Below, in pieces: positions 1-9,131 of a stretch of DNA of 64,000 nt. Under the pieces are notes generated by a model, which did no database searches, was not told the DNA's origin, and saw only the letters and a list, made by a program, of their open reading frames with translations. Each line of letters starts with the position of its first letter. The stretch's first letter is position 1. The stretch is from an uncultured Acetobacteraceae bacterium (lineage in GTDB: Bacteria > Pseudomonadota > Alphaproteobacteria > Acetobacterales > Acetobacteraceae). Both the position numbers and the translations under genes were made by a program. The DNA lies in contig CAIXDS010000330.1 of the NCBI GenBank assembly GCA_903918195.1, positions 21,598 to 85,597 of the forward strand, read 5' to 3'.

Positions 1-187
1 TCCAGTGCCAGACCTGCTTGGCCCGGAACGGCGCCTCGCCGGCCTCGGCCAGCACCGCGCCCAGTTCCTCGCGCGACAGACCCACCAGATCGCGGCGGCC
101 GTCTTCGGTCTGGGCGGCGGGCGGGGCGAAGCGGGCCGTCTTGGCGAGGATGCGGGCGCGTTCCGACTCGTTGAGCGAGTCGCTCAT
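1..187 (-). CDS. rlmN: 23S rRNA/tRNA adenine-C2 methyltransferase RlmN, N-terminal part
   Basis: Partial gene: it begins with ATG at 187 and runs off the left edge, leaving about 62 residues. The visible N-terminus starts MSDSLNESERARILAKT, continues through DLVGLSREEL, and reaches FRAKQVWHW. That last stretch is the characteristic N-terminal helical segment of RlmN, which precedes the radical-SAM barrel. In the family the enzyme methylates C2 of A2503 in 23S rRNA and A37 of some tRNAs. The CxxxCxxC cluster and catalytic cysteines lie outside the window, so activity cannot be judged. The start codon overlaps the stop of the upstream IalB-like gene (ATGA), so the two are probably translationally coupled. 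Confidence 0.85.
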   Translation of the reverse strand, partial: MSDSLNESERARILAKTARFAPPAAQTEDGRRDLVGLSREELGAVLAEAGEAPFRAKQVWHW

Positions 188-720
188 TTCGGCGGACACG
201 CTTTGTTGATCGCCTCGTAGGCGTGGCCGAAGCCTTTCAGGCTGAACGTGTCGGTTACGGCGACATTGCGCGGACCGGGGGAGTGCGCCGTTATCTTCGT
301 GCCGCGGCCGAACGCGGCGGCAGCGGCATGGCCGTCGCGGGCGAAGGCGCTGCGGCCGGAGGCGTAGAATTCCAGCGCGGTCTGATCCACCTGCACCTTC
401 ACCGTGGCATTGGCCGCGTAGGCAAAGCCGGCGCTGATCGCCACCGCATCGCGGCCGCTGGGTCGCTGGGTGACGGTGAGCACCACCTCACCGCGGCCGG
501 GCACCGGGGGGGCGGAATGGTTCGCACGAACAAAGGCGTAGCAGGCGGGCTGCCCCGCTTCGGTGTTGGTCGCCGCGGTCCAGTCCTCGAAGCGGCCGAT
601 CTGTTTCGGCCCGTCGGCCTTGGCGGCGGGCGCCGCGGCGGCTGGCTTGTGCTGGGGGTCCGGTGCCGGGCCGGCGGCCAGCAGCGGAAGGGCGATGAAC
701 AAGAAAACAACTGGGCGCAT
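184..720 (-). CDS. IalB-family exported protein
   Basis: This 178-residue protein has a signal peptide (MRPVVFLFIALPLLAAG), then an Ala/Pro/Lys-rich linker, then a domain starting near IGRFEDWTAAT. Two cysteines (in PACYAF and NKACPPK) are placed as in the invasion-associated locus B (IalB) family, where they probably form a disulfide. Family members are periplasmic. The founding Bartonella protein is linked to erythrocyte invasion, but free-living alphaproteobacteria carry many homologues of unknown role, so no virulence role is implied. The gene lies directly upstream of rlmN with an ATGA overlap. The family call rests on overall layout and the two cysteines. Confidence 0.7.
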   Translation of the reverse strand: MRPVVFLFIALPLLAAGPAPDPQHKPAAAAPAAKADGPKQIGRFEDWTAATNTEAGQPACYAFVRANHSAPPVPGRGEVVLTVTQRPSGRDAVAISAGFAYAANATVKVQVDQTALEFYASGRSAFARDGHAAAAAFGRGTKITAHSPGPRNVAVTDTFSLKGFGHAYEAINKACPPK

Positions 721-765
721 ACGTTAACATACGGTCGGCGCGGACGGCGAACAAGCGCGCCGATC

Positions 766-1362
766 TCATGTCTCCCCCTCCGGCCGGGTCTCCTCCGGGC
801 GGCCCCGCCAGGTCGGCAGGTGGCGCCGGAACACCGGGTCGCCATGGCTGGGCGCGGGCGGCAAGGCGGCCTCGGCGCCGCCGCTGCGCACCGGCCGGGC
901 GGCGAAGCGGCCGTGCTGCAGCAGCCGGTCGTACAGCACCAGCGCGCCGGCCACCGCCAGGTTGAGGGCGAACCGGGTGGGAATGCGCACCACATGCCGG
1001 CAGCGCGCCAGCACCGAAGGCGACAGGCCCGACCGCTCCGGCCCGAGGATATAGGCGGCGTTCAGCGGGTGACGGAAGCTGGGCAACTCGGCGGCGTCGT
1101 CCAGCAGTTCGATGCCCACCAGCACGCAGCGCTCGGGCAACAGCAGGTCGTCCGCCGAATCGAACCGCCATAGCGGCACGTGCGCCGGGGTATCGGCGGT
1201 GTCGGCCGAGCGCCCGGCGCGGGCGTCAAAGCCGGTGCCGACGAGGAAACAGAATGACGCGTCGAAGGCGTGCGCCGTGCGCAGCAGCGCGCCGACATTG
1301 GCCGATTTCGACAGGCCCTCGGCGCCGATACCGACATAGCCGCGGGTTCTGGCGGGATGCAT
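766..1362 (-). CDS. SPOUT-class (TrmH/SpoU) RNA 2'-O-methyltransferase
   Basis: This 198-residue protein uses the ATG at 1362. An earlier in-frame start at 1425 would add residues unlike the family, whereas MHPARTRGYVGIG begins at the expected first strand. Family features in order are SANVGALLRTAHAF (motif 1), YILGPERSGLS (motif 2) and IPTRFALNLAVAGALVLYD (motif 3 of the trefoil knot that binds SAM). Members ribose-methylate tRNA or rRNA; the target cannot be read here. The C-terminal tail after RFAARP is Pro/Arg-rich and probably disordered. It is transcribed away from the methyltransferase gene at 1445, so the roughly 80 bases between them should hold both promoters. Confidence 0.85.
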   Translation of the reverse strand: MHPARTRGYVGIGAEGLSKSANVGALLRTAHAFDASFCFLVGTGFDARAGRSADTADTPAHVPLWRFDSADDLLLPERCVLVGIELLDDAAELPSFRHPLNAAYILGPERSGLSPSVLARCRHVVRIPTRFALNLAVAGALVLYDRLLQHGRFAARPVRSGGAEAALPPAPSHGDPVFRRHLPTWRGRPEETRPEGET

Positions 1363-1444
1363 GCGCCTGATTATCCTTTCCGTATCGAGCAGATTTGTGC
1401 CTCCGGGCGTTCCGCCCTCCGGCAATCTGCTCTATGCCCCGCCT

Positions 1445-2689
1445 ATGAGCGACGCAACCGATGCCCATTTGGCCGCCCAGTACGAAGCCTATCCGTACCC
1501 CCAGCGCGACCCGAAAGATGAGAAAAAGCGCCTCGTGGTGGGCAGCCCGAGCCATCTGCGCGAAGTCGATTGGTGGGTGTTCGGCGCCAACCGCCCGCGC
1601 GCCCGCCCGCTGCGCGCGCTGGTGGCCGGCGGCGGCACCGGGGACGCCACCATCATGCTGGCCGCCCACATGGAACGCTTCGGCCAGCCCGGCACGGTCA
1701 CCTATCTGGACCGCTCCGAGGCGGCCCTGCGCATCGCCCAGGCCCGTGCCGCCGCGCGGGGGCTGGACAATATCGTCTGGGAGCGCCGTTCTCTGCTCGA
1801 TCTTCCGCAGTCCGGGCTGGAGCCGTTCGACTACATCGATTGCTGCGGCGTGCTGCACCACCTGCCCGACCCGGCCGAGGGGTTGGCGGCCCTGCTGTCG
1901 GTGCTGGCTCCGGCGGGCGGGCTGGGGCTGATGGTCTATGCACCGCATGGGCGCACCGGCGTCTACATGCTGCAGGACGCGCTGCGCCTGCTCACGCCAG
2001 CGGATGAGATGCCGGCCCTGCGGCTGGACATGGCAAGGCGGGTGATGCGGCACCTGCCGGACAGCAACTGGCTGCGCTTCAACCGCAACTTCGCCGATCA
2101 CCTGACCGGCGGCGATGCCGGACTGTATGACCTGCTGTTGAACCCGCGCGACCGCGCCTTCGATGTTCCTGCCCTGCACGCCCTGCTGCACGGCGCCGGG
2201 CTGGCGGTCACGGCGCTGATGGAGCCGATGCGCTACGACCCGGCCACCTACCTGCCGGACCCGAAGCTGCGCGCCCGCGCCGCCGCCCTGGACCCGGTCG
2301 CCCGCGCCGCCCTGGCCGAAGCGGTCACGGCCAACATGAGCACGCATGTGGCCTATTGCGTGCGCGCCGCCGAACGAACCGCGCCGGCCAACCCGATGGA
2401 CGAGGCCGCCGTGCCGGTGGCGCGCGAGATGCCGGCCGGGGAGGTCGCGCGCGCCATCCGCCCGGACGGCACGCTGACCTTCCTGTTCGACGGCCTGGCG
2501 GTGAAGGTGGCGCTGCCGCCCCTGGCGGGCGCCATCCTGCGCCAGATCGACGGCGAGCGCCGCGTGGCCGACATCGCGGCGGCCCTGGTGAGTACCGGGA
2601 TCGAGCGCGCCGCCTTCGACCGGGCCTGGCGCGAGACCTGGGACAAGCTGTCGGCGCTGAACCGCATCCTGCTCGCCGCCCCCCCGTGA
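1445..2689 (+). CDS. Class I SAM-dependent methyltransferase with C-terminal PqqD-like domain
   Basis: This 414-residue protein starts at ATG 1445 (MSDATDAHLAAQYEAYPYP). Earlier in-frame codons would overlap the divergent gene. A conserved N-terminal YEAYPYPQRDP stretch precedes a Rossmann methyltransferase core. Motif I is ALVAGGGTGDATI (residues 58-70), the acidic residue of motif II is in YLDRSEA, and the post-motif region is DYIDCCGVLHHLPDP. The last ~90 residues form a separate module (LPPLAGAILRQIDGERRVAD), resembling the small winged-helix/PqqD-like domains that bind peptides. The substrate is unknown; a protein or peptide target is a guess based on that module. Its stop overlaps a possible GTG start of the next gene. 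Confidence 0.75.
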   Translation: MSDATDAHLAAQYEAYPYPQRDPKDEKKRLVVGSPSHLREVDWWVFGANRPRARPLRALVAGGGTGDATIMLAAHMERFGQPGTVTYLDRSEAALRIAQARAAARGLDNIVWERRSLLDLPQSGLEPFDYIDCCGVLHHLPDPAEGLAALLSVLAPAGGLGLMVYAPHGRTGVYMLQDALRLLTPADEMPALRLDMARRVMRHLPDSNWLRFNRNFADHLTGGDAGLYDLLLNPRDRAFDVPALHALLHGAGLAVTALMEPMRYDPATYLPDPKLRARAAALDPVARAALAEAVTANMSTHVAYCVRAAERTAPANPMDEAAVPVAREMPAGEVARAIRPDGTLTFLFDGLAVKVALPPLAGAILRQIDGERRVADIAAALVSTGIERAAFDRAWRETWDKLSALNRILLAAPP

Positions 2690-2703
2690 TTGGGTCTGCC
2701 GTA

Positions 2704-3210
2704 ATGGGGCCGGCGATCGTCATCTTCGGCGCCGCCGTGCGTCCGGACGGTCAGCCCAGCGGCGCGCTGCGGCGGCGCGTCGAGGCAGCGCTCACCTTCG
2801 GTGCCCGCCATCCGGACGCGCTGTATGTGCCCACAGGTGGCCTGGGCGACCATCCGCCGGCCGAGGCCGAGGTGATGGCCGCGCTGCTGCGCGCGGCGGG
2901 GGTGGCCGATCTGCGCATCCTCGCCGAGACGAGCGGCACCGACACGGTGTCTTCAGTGCGGGCGGTGCGCCGGCTGTTGCTGGCCGCCGGGCATCGCGGC
3001 CCGGTGTTCGCGGCGACCAGCGCCTATCATGTGCCGCGTTGCGTGCTGCTGCTGCGTCTGGCCGGGCTGCCGGCCCGGGCGTGCAAGCCGCCGCCCGGGC
3101 CGGCGGCGACGCGCCGGCGCAAACGCTGGTACTGGCGCCTGCGGGAAATTCCCGCGGTGCCGTGGGACGCGGCGCTGCTGCTGTGGCTGCGGGCGACCGG
3201 GCGGCTTTGA
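2704..3210 (+). CDS. YdcF-like (DUF218) protein
   Basis: This protein has 168 residues from ATG 2704. A GTG at 2686 in the same frame would overlap the upstream TGA (GTGA) and is an alternative start. The DUF218 fold is visible as IVIFGAAVRPDGQPS, then YVPTGGLGDHPPAEAEVM, then ETSGTDTVSSVRAVRRLL (the glycine and ENARNT-like region), and finally FAATSAYHVPRCVLLLRLAG. There is no convincing membrane anchor, unlike E. coli YdcF or SanA relatives with N-terminal helices. Proteins of this family have been linked to the cell envelope or nucleotide binding, without a settled reaction. It is probably co-transcribed with the methyltransferase in front. Confidence 0.75.
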   Translation: MGPAIVIFGAAVRPDGQPSGALRRRVEAALTFGARHPDALYVPTGGLGDHPPAEAEVMAALLRAAGVADLRILAETSGTDTVSSVRAVRRLLLAAGHRGPVFAATSAYHVPRCVLLLRLAGLPARACKPPPGPAATRRRKRWYWRLREIPAVPWDAALLLWLRATGRL

Positions 3211-3246
3211 GGGAGACAAAAAAAGAAGCGTTTACCGCCGGCCGGC

Positions 3247-3585
3247 TCAGCGCTCTTCTTCGCCCGCCTCGGGCTCGATCTCGACATCGACCACCGCCTC
3301 GTCACCGCCCTCGAGGTCGGAGGTGTCTTCCAGCACGTCCTCCTCCACTTCCTCCTCGACGGTCTCGACCTCGACGTCGCCGTCCTCCAGACCCGGAACG
3401 GGCAGCACTTTCGGGCGGCGCTTTTCTTCCAGCGCCACGTTGCCGCCGGTGCGCCGCAGCCGCGGCTGCTCGGCCGGCTGCTCGGTACTGCATTTCGGGC
3501 AAATCGCCGGCTGCTTGCTCAGGTCATAGAATCGGGCGCTGCAGGACACGCAGACGCGCTTGTTGCCGAGTTCGGGCTTCGCCAT
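3247..3585 (-). CDS. TIGR02300 family protein (FYDLN acid)
   Basis: This 112-residue protein begins [20 protein letters not shown] and carries the hallmark FYDL sequence. Two CxxC pairs (CVSC and CPKC) at the N-terminus look like a small zinc ribbon. The C-terminal half is a very acidic Glu/Asp run ([20 protein letters not shown]), giving the family its name. It is conserved in alphaproteobacteria and its function is unknown. It is transcribed convergently with the YdcF-like gene and divergently from aroA, a frequent neighbour in this class. Confidence 0.88.
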   Translation of the reverse strand: MAKPELGNKRVCVSCSARFYDLSKQPAICPKCSTEQPAEQPRLRRTGGNVALEEKRRPKVLPVPGLEDGDVEVETVEEEVEEDVLEDTSDLEGGDEAVVDVEIEPEAGEEER

Positions 3586-3681
3586 CGTGTCGCCTCGCCA
3601 GGGATTGCGCCGGAGGGCGCGCCCCATGCCATCCTCGCGCCCGCCTGTCAAACGAGCATTACCCGTGCTAAGCGCGCGCGC

Positions 3682-5022
3682 ATGCACGCTCCCCTCATTC
3701 TGGCCGCCAGCCGCCCCGCCACCCCCCTCGCCGGCACCATCCGGGTGCCGGGCGACAAGTCGATCAGCCATCGCGCCCTCATGTTCGGCGCCCTGGCGGT
3801 CGGCGAAACCCGCATCTCCGGCCTGCTGGAAGGCGAGGACGTACTGCGCACCGCCGCCGCCATGCGCGCGCTCGGGGCCGAAATGGTGCAGGACGGCCCG
3901 GGCGCCTGGCGCGTCGCCGGCCGCGGCGTCGGCGGCCTGGTGGAGCCGGCCGACGTGCTGGACATGGGCAATTCCGGCACCGCCGCCCGGCTGCTCACCG
4001 GCATCCTGGCCAGCCACCCGTTCTTTTCCGTGCTGACCGGCGATGCCAGCCTGCGCAGCCGGCCGATGCAGCGGGTGACCGACCCGCTCGCCGCCTGCGG
4101 CGCCCGGTTTTCCGCCCGCGCCGGCGGCCGGCTGCCGCTGGCCGTCGAGGGCGCGCACGATCCACTGCCCTTGGAATATCGCGTGCCGATGCCCTCGGCG
4201 CAGGTGAAGTCGGCGCTGCTTCTGTGCGGCCTGAATGCCCCCGGCCTGACCCGCATCGAGGAAATCGAGGCCACCCGCGACCACAGCGAGAACATGCTGC
4301 GCCATTTCGGCGCCAAGGTGACGGTAGAGGCGGACGGGGCCGCACGCATCATCACGCTGGTGGGCCAGCCGGATCTGCGCGCCGCCGATGTGGTGGTGCC
4401 GGGCGATCCCTCCTCGGCGGCATTTCTGGTGGTCGCCGCGCTGCTGGTGCCGGGCTCGCTGGTGCGCATCGAAGGGGTCGGTCTGAACACGCTGCGCTGC
4501 GGCCTGTTCGCCACGCTGCGCGAGATGGGTGCTGCCCTGTCGGTCGAGAACGAGCGGGTGGAGGGCGGTGAGCCGGTCGGCGATCTGGTTGCCGCTCATT
4601 CGGCGTTGCGCGCGGTGGAGGTGCCGTGGGAGCGGGCGCCGAGCATGATCGACGAATATCCCATCCTGGCCGTCGCCGCCGCCTTCGCCGAGGGAACCAC
4701 GCGCATGCGCGGGCTGAAGGAGCTGCGCGTCAAGGAAAGCGACCGGCTGACCGCCACCGCCGCGCTGCTCAGCGCCAACGGGGCGCGGGTGAACATCCAG
4801 GGGGACGATCTGATCGTGGAAGGCGGCCACAAGCCGGCGGGCGGGGCGACGGTGCAAACGCATATGGACCACCGGATCGCCATGAGCGCCCTGGTCCTGG
4901 GTCTGGCCACGCCGGCGCCGGTGGCGGTGGACGATGCCGCCTTCATCGACACCAGTTTCCCCGGGTTCGTTTCACTTCTGAACGGCCTTGTCGCTGGCCC
5001 CGCCCCGATCGCCGCGCCATGA
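3682..5022 (+). CDS. aroA: 3-phosphoshikimate 1-carboxyvinyltransferase (EPSP synthase)
   Basis: This 446-residue enzyme of the shikimate pathway joins phosphoenolpyruvate and shikimate-3-phosphate. The N-terminal [13 protein letters not shown] segment (Lys at residue 26) binds both substrates. [13 protein letters not shown] is the conserved PEP loop, RDHSENML binds shikimate-3-phosphate, and LRVKESDRL plus DHRIAM close the C-terminal domain. Length and motif order fit a complete bacterial EPSP synthase. NSGTAAR resembles the class II form, which is known to tolerate glyphosate better, though assignment from the motif alone is tentative. The stop overlaps the cmk start (ATGA), and the aroA-cmk-rpsA order is widespread in proteobacteria. 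Confidence 0.97.
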   Translation: MHAPLILAASRPATPLAGTIRVPGDKSISHRALMFGALAVGETRISGLLEGEDVLRTAAAMRALGAEMVQDGPGAWRVAGRGVGGLVEPADVLDMGNSGTAARLLTGILASHPFFSVLTGDASLRSRPMQRVTDPLAACGARFSARAGGRLPLAVEGAHDPLPLEYRVPMPSAQVKSALLLCGLNAPGLTRIEEIEATRDHSENMLRHFGAKVTVEADGAARIITLVGQPDLRAADVVVPGDPSSAAFLVVAALLVPGSLVRIEGVGLNTLRCGLFATLREMGAALSVENERVEGGEPVGDLVAAHSALRAVEVPWERAPSMIDEYPILAVAAAFAEGTTRMRGLKELRVKESDRLTATAALLSANGARVNIQGDDLIVEGGHKPAGGATVQTHMDHRIAMSALVLGLATPAPVAVDDAAFIDTSFPGFVSLLNGLVAGPAPIAAP

Positions 5023-5663
5023 CCACGCTGATCATCGCAATCGATGGCCCCGCCGCCGCCGGCAAGGGCACGCTCGCCCGCCGCCTCGCCGCCCATTTCG
5101 CCCTGCCCTATCTCGACACCGGCCTGCTGTACCGTGCCGTCGGCCGCCGCGTGCTGGACGACGGCGCCGACCCCTCCGACCCGGTTGCCGCCGAAGCCGC
5201 CGCCCGCACCCTGCGCCCTGAGGACCTCGACCGCGCCGATTTGCGCGGCCCCCCGGCCGACGCCGCCGCCAGTGCGGTCGCCGCCATTCCCGGTGTGCGC
5301 GCGGCCCTGCTGGACTTCCAACGCAGCTTCGGCCGCGCCCGCGGCGCCGTGCTGGACGGGCGCGACATCGGCACCGTGGTGTTCCCCGACGCGCGGGAAA
5401 AACTCTACGTCACCGCCAGCCCCGAGGCGCGCGGCCTGCGCCGCTGGAAGGAACTGTTGGCGCGCGGCGTCGAGGCCGATCTCGCCACCGTCACCGCCGA
5501 AGTGCGCGCCCGTGATGCCGCCGACGCCGCCCGCGCCGCCGCGCCGATGAAGCCGGCCGAGGACGCGAACCTGCTCGACACCACCGATCTCGATCCCGAC
5601 CAGGCTTTTGCCGCGGCGCTGGCCTTGCTGGCCGACAGGGAGACCGTCGCAGCGAAGGCGTAG
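5019..5663 (+). CDS. cmk: Cytidylate kinase
   Basis: This 214-residue P-loop kinase has GPAAAGKGT at residues 10-18 and [15 protein letters not shown] as the CMP-binding segment. It also has [18 protein letters not shown], and a C-terminal [12 protein letters not shown] typical of Cmk. It phosphorylates CMP and dCMP, feeding nucleotide and phospholipid synthesis. It starts at ATG 5019 inside the aroA stop. It sits upstream of rpsA, as in E. coli and many alphaproteobacteria, but here a 335-base leader separates the two, so rpsA probably has its own promoter. Confidence 0.96.
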   Translation: MTTLIIAIDGPAAAGKGTLARRLAAHFALPYLDTGLLYRAVGRRVLDDGADPSDPVAAEAAARTLRPEDLDRADLRGPPADAAASAVAAIPGVRAALLDFQRSFGRARGAVLDGRDIGTVVFPDAREKLYVTASPEARGLRRWKELLARGVEADLATVTAEVRARDAADAARAAAPMKPAEDANLLDTTDLDPDQAFAAALALLADRETVAAKA

Positions 5664-5998
5664 GCGGATCAGCGAAACACAGGCCGCCGCTGCGCTGAAC
5701 CGCCCTTGTGCAACCTGCACTGTTCACGCCTTTGCGACGCCGCAACCCCGCCGCAGCGCTTGACTCCGCGCCCGCTCCGGCTATCTGTGCGCCCACGCGC
5801 GGCCGGGAGGCTGCGCGGGCGAACGGACGGATCGTCAACTGCCCGGTCGGATAACCATATGTTGACCCAGGCCCGCGTCCGCAGGAACCACGGCGCGGGC
5901 AAGCCGTGCTTCCCGAGGTCTGACCCGCCGGGAAGGGCGCATGCACAGCCGGCGGTACGGGCACGGCCCACCGCCCTCTCAAGGACAGACCCACCCTC
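5664..5998 (+). promoter_or_regulatory. Untranslated region and probable promoter upstream of rpsA
   Basis: No credible gene lies in these 335 bases. A promoter-like pair is visible: TTGACT at 5760-5765 and TATCTG at 5782-5787 with a 16-base spacer. If used, it gives a transcript leader of roughly 200 bases before rpsA. The leader is GC-rich with several short inverted repeats, for example around 5790-5820. Ribosomal protein S1 represses its own translation in E. coli, so a structured leader would be reasonable here, but no specific fold is proposed. Confidence 0.45.
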
Positions 5999-7750
5999 AT
6001 GGCATCCAGCGCCGCCGTTGCCCAGCGTCCCACCGCCCTGCGCCCGACCAGCCCTCCTCCAGAGGTCGAAGACTTCGCCACCCTCCTCGACGAGACCCTT
6101 GGCCGCGATTCCGGCTTTGACGGCTCCGTCGTCACCGGCCGCGTTGTCCGGCTGACCGAGGAATTCGCCATCGTCGATGTCGGCCTGAAAAGCGAAGGCC
6201 GCGTCGCCCTGAAGGAATTCGGCCCACCCGGCGCCAAGCCCGAGGTGAAGCCCGGCGACGTGATCGAGCTTTATGTCGAGCGCTACGAGGACCGCGACGG
6301 CACCATCGTGCTCTCCCGCGAAAAGGCCCGCCGCGAGGAAGCCTGGACCAATCTCGAGCGCGCCTTCGAGAGCCAGCAGCGCGTCAACGGCACCATTTAC
6401 GGCCGGGTCAAGGGCGGCTTCACTGTCGATCTCGGCGGCGCCGTGGCCTTCCTGCCGGGCAGCCAGGTCGATATCCGGCCGGTGCGCGATGTCGGCCCGC
6501 TGATGGGCACCCCGCAGCCCTTCCAGATTCTCAAGATGGACCGCGCCCGCGGCAACATCGTGGTGTCGCGCCGCGCCGTGCTGGAGGAAACCCGCGCCGA
6601 GCAGCGCAGCGAGCTGATCCAGGGCCTGAAGGAAGGCCAGATCCTCGACGGCGTGGTGAAGAACATCACCGATTACGGCGCCTTCGTCGATCTCGGCGGC
6701 GTTGACGGCCTGCTGCATGTGACCGACATCGCCTGGCGCCGCATCAACCACCCCTCCGAGGCCCTGCAGATCGGCCAGGCGGTGAAGGTGCAGGTGATCC
6801 GCTTCAACCCGGACACCCAGCGCATCAGCCTCGGCATGAAGCAGCTGGAAGCCGACCCGTGGGAAGGTGTCGCCGCGAAGTACCCGCCGGGCGCCAAGTT
6901 CACCGGCCGCGTGACCAACATCACCGACTACGGCGCCTTCGTGGAGCTGGAGCCGGGGGTCGAGGGCCTCGTTCACGTTTCCGAGATGAGCTGGACCAAG
7001 AAGAACGTCCATCCGGGCAAGATCGTCGCCACCTCGCAGGAGGTCGATGTGCTGGTGCTGGACGTGGACAGCGGCAAGCGCCGTATCTCGCTCGGCCTGA
7101 AGCAGGTGCAGCGCAACCCCTGGGAGCAGTTCGTCGACGAGCATCCGATCGGTTCGGTGGTCGAAGGCGAAATCCGCAACATCACCGAGTTCGGCCTGTT
7201 CGTCGGCCTGACCGCGGACATCGACGGCATGGTCCACATGTCCGACCTGTCCTGGGACGAGCCGGGCGAGCTGGCCATGACCAAGTTCGAGAAGGGCTCG
7301 GTCGTCAAGGCCAAGGTGCTGGACGTGGATGTCGAGAAGGAGCGCATCTCGCTCGGCATCAAGCAGCTCGCCGACGATCCCGCCGCCGCCGTGCTCGACC
7401 GGGTGCACAAGGGCAGCATCGTCACCTGCGTGGTCACTGCGGTGCAGTCCAACGGCATCGAGGTCAAGGTTGACGAGGTGCTCACCGGCTTCATCCGCCG
7501 CGCCGAACTCGCCCGCGACAAGTCCGAGCAGCGCCCGGACCGGTTCGCCGTGGGTGAAAAGGTCGACGCCAAGGTCATGTCGGTGGACCGCGCCGCCCGC
7601 AAGCTCCAGCTCACCGTCAAGGGCAAGGAGCAGGACGAGGACAAGCAGGCGATCCAGGAATACGGCAACTCGGATTCCGGCGCATCGCTGGGCGATATCC
7701 TCGGGGCCGCGATCCGTCGCCGCAACCAGCAGTCCCAGGGAGATCTGTGA
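5999..7750 (+). CDS. rpsA: 30S ribosomal protein S1
   Basis: This 583-residue protein is a string of S1 RNA-binding repeats. The first begins near GSVVTGRVVRLTEEFAIVDV. Later repeats show the signature VKNITDYGAFVDLGGVDGLL, then VTNITDYGAFVELEPGVEGL, then IRNITEFGLFVGLTADIDGM, and a divergent last one near VTAVQSNGIEVKV. Six repeats are expected and fit the length, which slightly exceeds the 557 residues of the E. coli protein because of a longer N-terminus. S1 binds mRNA leaders and brings them to the 30S subunit. A terminator-like hairpin follows 66 bases after the stop, within sppA. Confidence 0.97.
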   Translation: MASSAAVAQRPTALRPTSPPPEVEDFATLLDETLGRDSGFDGSVVTGRVVRLTEEFAIVDVGLKSEGRVALKEFGPPGAKPEVKPGDVIELYVERYEDRDGTIVLSREKARREEAWTNLERAFESQQRVNGTIYGRVKGGFTVDLGGAVAFLPGSQVDIRPVRDVGPLMGTPQPFQILKMDRARGNIVVSRRAVLEETRAEQRSELIQGLKEGQILDGVVKNITDYGAFVDLGGVDGLLHVTDIAWRRINHPSEALQIGQAVKVQVIRFNPDTQRISLGMKQLEADPWEGVAAKYPPGAKFTGRVTNITDYGAFVELEPGVEGLVHVSEMSWTKKNVHPGKIVATSQEVDVLVLDVDSGKRRISLGLKQVQRNPWEQFVDEHPIGSVVEGEIRNITEFGLFVGLTADIDGMVHMSDLSWDEPGELAMTKFEKGSVVKAKVLDVDVEKERISLGIKQLADDPAAAVLDRVHKGSIVTCVVTAVQSNGIEVKVDEVLTGFIRRAELARDKSEQRPDRFAVGEKVDAKVMSVDRAARKLQLTVKGKEQDEDKQAIQEYGNSDSGASLGDILGAAIRRRNQQSQGDL

Positions 7751-7785
7751 ACTGCGCACACGCGGTCACCTCATAGCGGACCGTC

Positions 7786-8715
7786 ATGTCCCTCGAGACT
7801 GACCTGCTGATCGACAGGCGGCGCCTCAAGCGCCGCCTGTTCTTTTGGCGCGCCGCCGCGGTGTTCGCGGCGGCGGTTTGCGTTCTGCTGGTGGTCGCGC
7901 CCCACCTGCCGTTGGGGGGGCGCGACCACCTTGCCCGCCTCACGGTATCCGGCCTGATCACCGAGAACCGCAAGCTCACCGAAGCGGTGACGGCACTGGC
8001 CAAGGACCGCGCCGTGCGCGGCCTGATCGTCTATGTCGACAGCCCCGGCGGCAGCGTCGCCGGCGGCGAAAGCCTGCATCAGGCGATCGCCGAGGTCGCC
8101 GCCCGCAAGCCGGTGGTCACCGTCATGGGCGGCACCGCCGCCTCGGCGGGCTACATGGTCGCGGTGCCGGCTTCCCGCATCTTCGCCCGCGAATCCACCC
8201 TGACCGGCTCGATCGGCGTGCTGCTGCAGACCGGCGAGGTCTCCGGCCTGCTCGAGCGGATCGGCGTCACCGCCGAGGCGATCACCTCGGGTCCGCTGAA
8301 GAACCAGCCGAGCTACACCCATCCGACCTCGCCGCAGGGCCGCGAGGTGCTGCAGGCCCTGGTCATGGACATGTACGAGCAGTTCGTCGGCATGGTCGCC
8401 GCCGGCCGCCACATGCCGGCCGAACAGGTCCGCACGCTGGCCGATGGCCGCGCCTATACCGGGCGGCAGGCGCTGGGTCTCGGCCTGATCGATGCGATCG
8501 GCGGCGAGGCGGAAGCGCGGGCTTGGCGGGCCGCCGAGAAGGGCAGTCCCGAAAGCCTGCCGGTCGAGGATGTGGAGCTTGGCAGCTTCGCCCGCCGGGC
8601 GCTCGCGGCCTCATTTTCGCCGGTCGTCGGCGAAATGATGAAAACCGTTCTGTCTCAAGGACTTACACTTGACGGCGCGTGGGCCGTCTGGCAGCCTTCC
8701 AGTGGTAGTGAGTGA
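7786..8715 (+). CDS. sppA: Signal peptide peptidase SppA (short form)
   Basis: This 309-residue serine protease of the S49 family is of the short type. An N-terminal arginine-rich stretch is followed by one membrane helix (AAAVFAAAVCVLLVVAP), leaving the protease domain outside the cytoplasmic membrane. The catalytic pair is visible: Ser120 in GGTAASAGYM and Lys172 in SGPLKNQPS. VDSPGGSVAGG is the conserved substrate-side loop. It degrades signal peptides left after secretion. It is followed closely by ihfB, as in several Acetobacteraceae-like genomes. Confidence 0.93.
   Translation: MSLETDLLIDRRRLKRRLFFWRAAAVFAAAVCVLLVVAPHLPLGGRDHLARLTVSGLITENRKLTEAVTALAKDRAVRGLIVYVDSPGGSVAGGESLHQAIAEVAARKPVVTVMGGTAASAGYMVAVPASRIFARESTLTGSIGVLLQTGEVSGLLERIGVTAEAITSGPLKNQPSYTHPTSPQGREVLQALVMDMYEQFVGMVAAGRHMPAEQVRTLADGRAYTGRQALGLGLIDAIGGEAEARAWRAAEKGSPESLPVEDVELGSFARRALAASFSPVVGEMMKTVLSQGLTLDGAWAVWQPSSGSE
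7816..7846 (+). terminator. Terminator-like hairpin inside the 5' coding part of sppA
   Basis: A perfect 9-bp stem (AGGCGGCGC at 7816-7824 and GCGCCGCCT at 7830-7838) with a 5-base loop is followed by GTTCTTTT. This has the form of an intrinsic terminator. It lies 66 bases after the rpsA stop but within codons 11-21 of sppA, in the conserved DRRRLKRRL segment. It could end part of the rpsA transcription and limit sppA expression. Confidence 0.4.
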
Positions 8716-8740
8716 GCGTTGAATCGCTGGGGGTGGGGCC

Positions 8741-9082
8741 ATGACAAAATCGGAGCTGATTGCTGATCTATCGGCGGCGAACCCGCATTTGCGCGCGCAG
8801 GATGTGGAGTTGATCGTCGCCACCGTGTTCAACGAAATCACCGCGGCACTGTCGCGCGGCGAGCGGGTGGAACTGCGCGGCTTCGGCGCGTTCACAGTCA
8901 AGCGACGCGAAGCCCGCACCGGCCGCAATCCGCGCACCGGCGAGGCCGTGCCGGTGGACGAGAAGGCCGTGCCGTTCTTCAAGGCCGGCAAAGAGTTGCG
9001 CGAGCGGGTCAACCGCGGCAAGCGGGACACGCGCAAGCCAACCGAGGCCAAGGGCCGCGCGAGGGCGGGGGTGGCGGCCTGA
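8741..9082 (+). CDS. ihfB: Integration host factor subunit beta
   Basis: This 113-residue DNA-bending protein of the HU/IHF family begins [17 protein letters not shown]. The beta-arm region shows [19 protein letters not shown] with the conserved RNPxTG tip (NPRTGEAV) that inserts into the minor groove. The C-terminus carries a basic tail ([19 protein letters not shown]), longer than in E. coli IhfB (94 residues). The beta subunit is favoured over HU because of its position after rpsA-sppA, the usual location of ihfB. It would pair with an alpha subunit encoded elsewhere. Confidence 0.9.
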   Translation: MTKSELIADLSAANPHLRAQDVELIVATVFNEITAALSRGERVELRGFGAFTVKRREARTGRNPRTGEAVPVDEKAVPFFKAGKELRERVNRGKRDTRKPTEAKGRARAGVAA

Positions 9083-9131
9083 TGAAAACTGGGTTAGTTT
9101 CCGATGCGTCCCTTTCCCGAGGTGAAATCCC

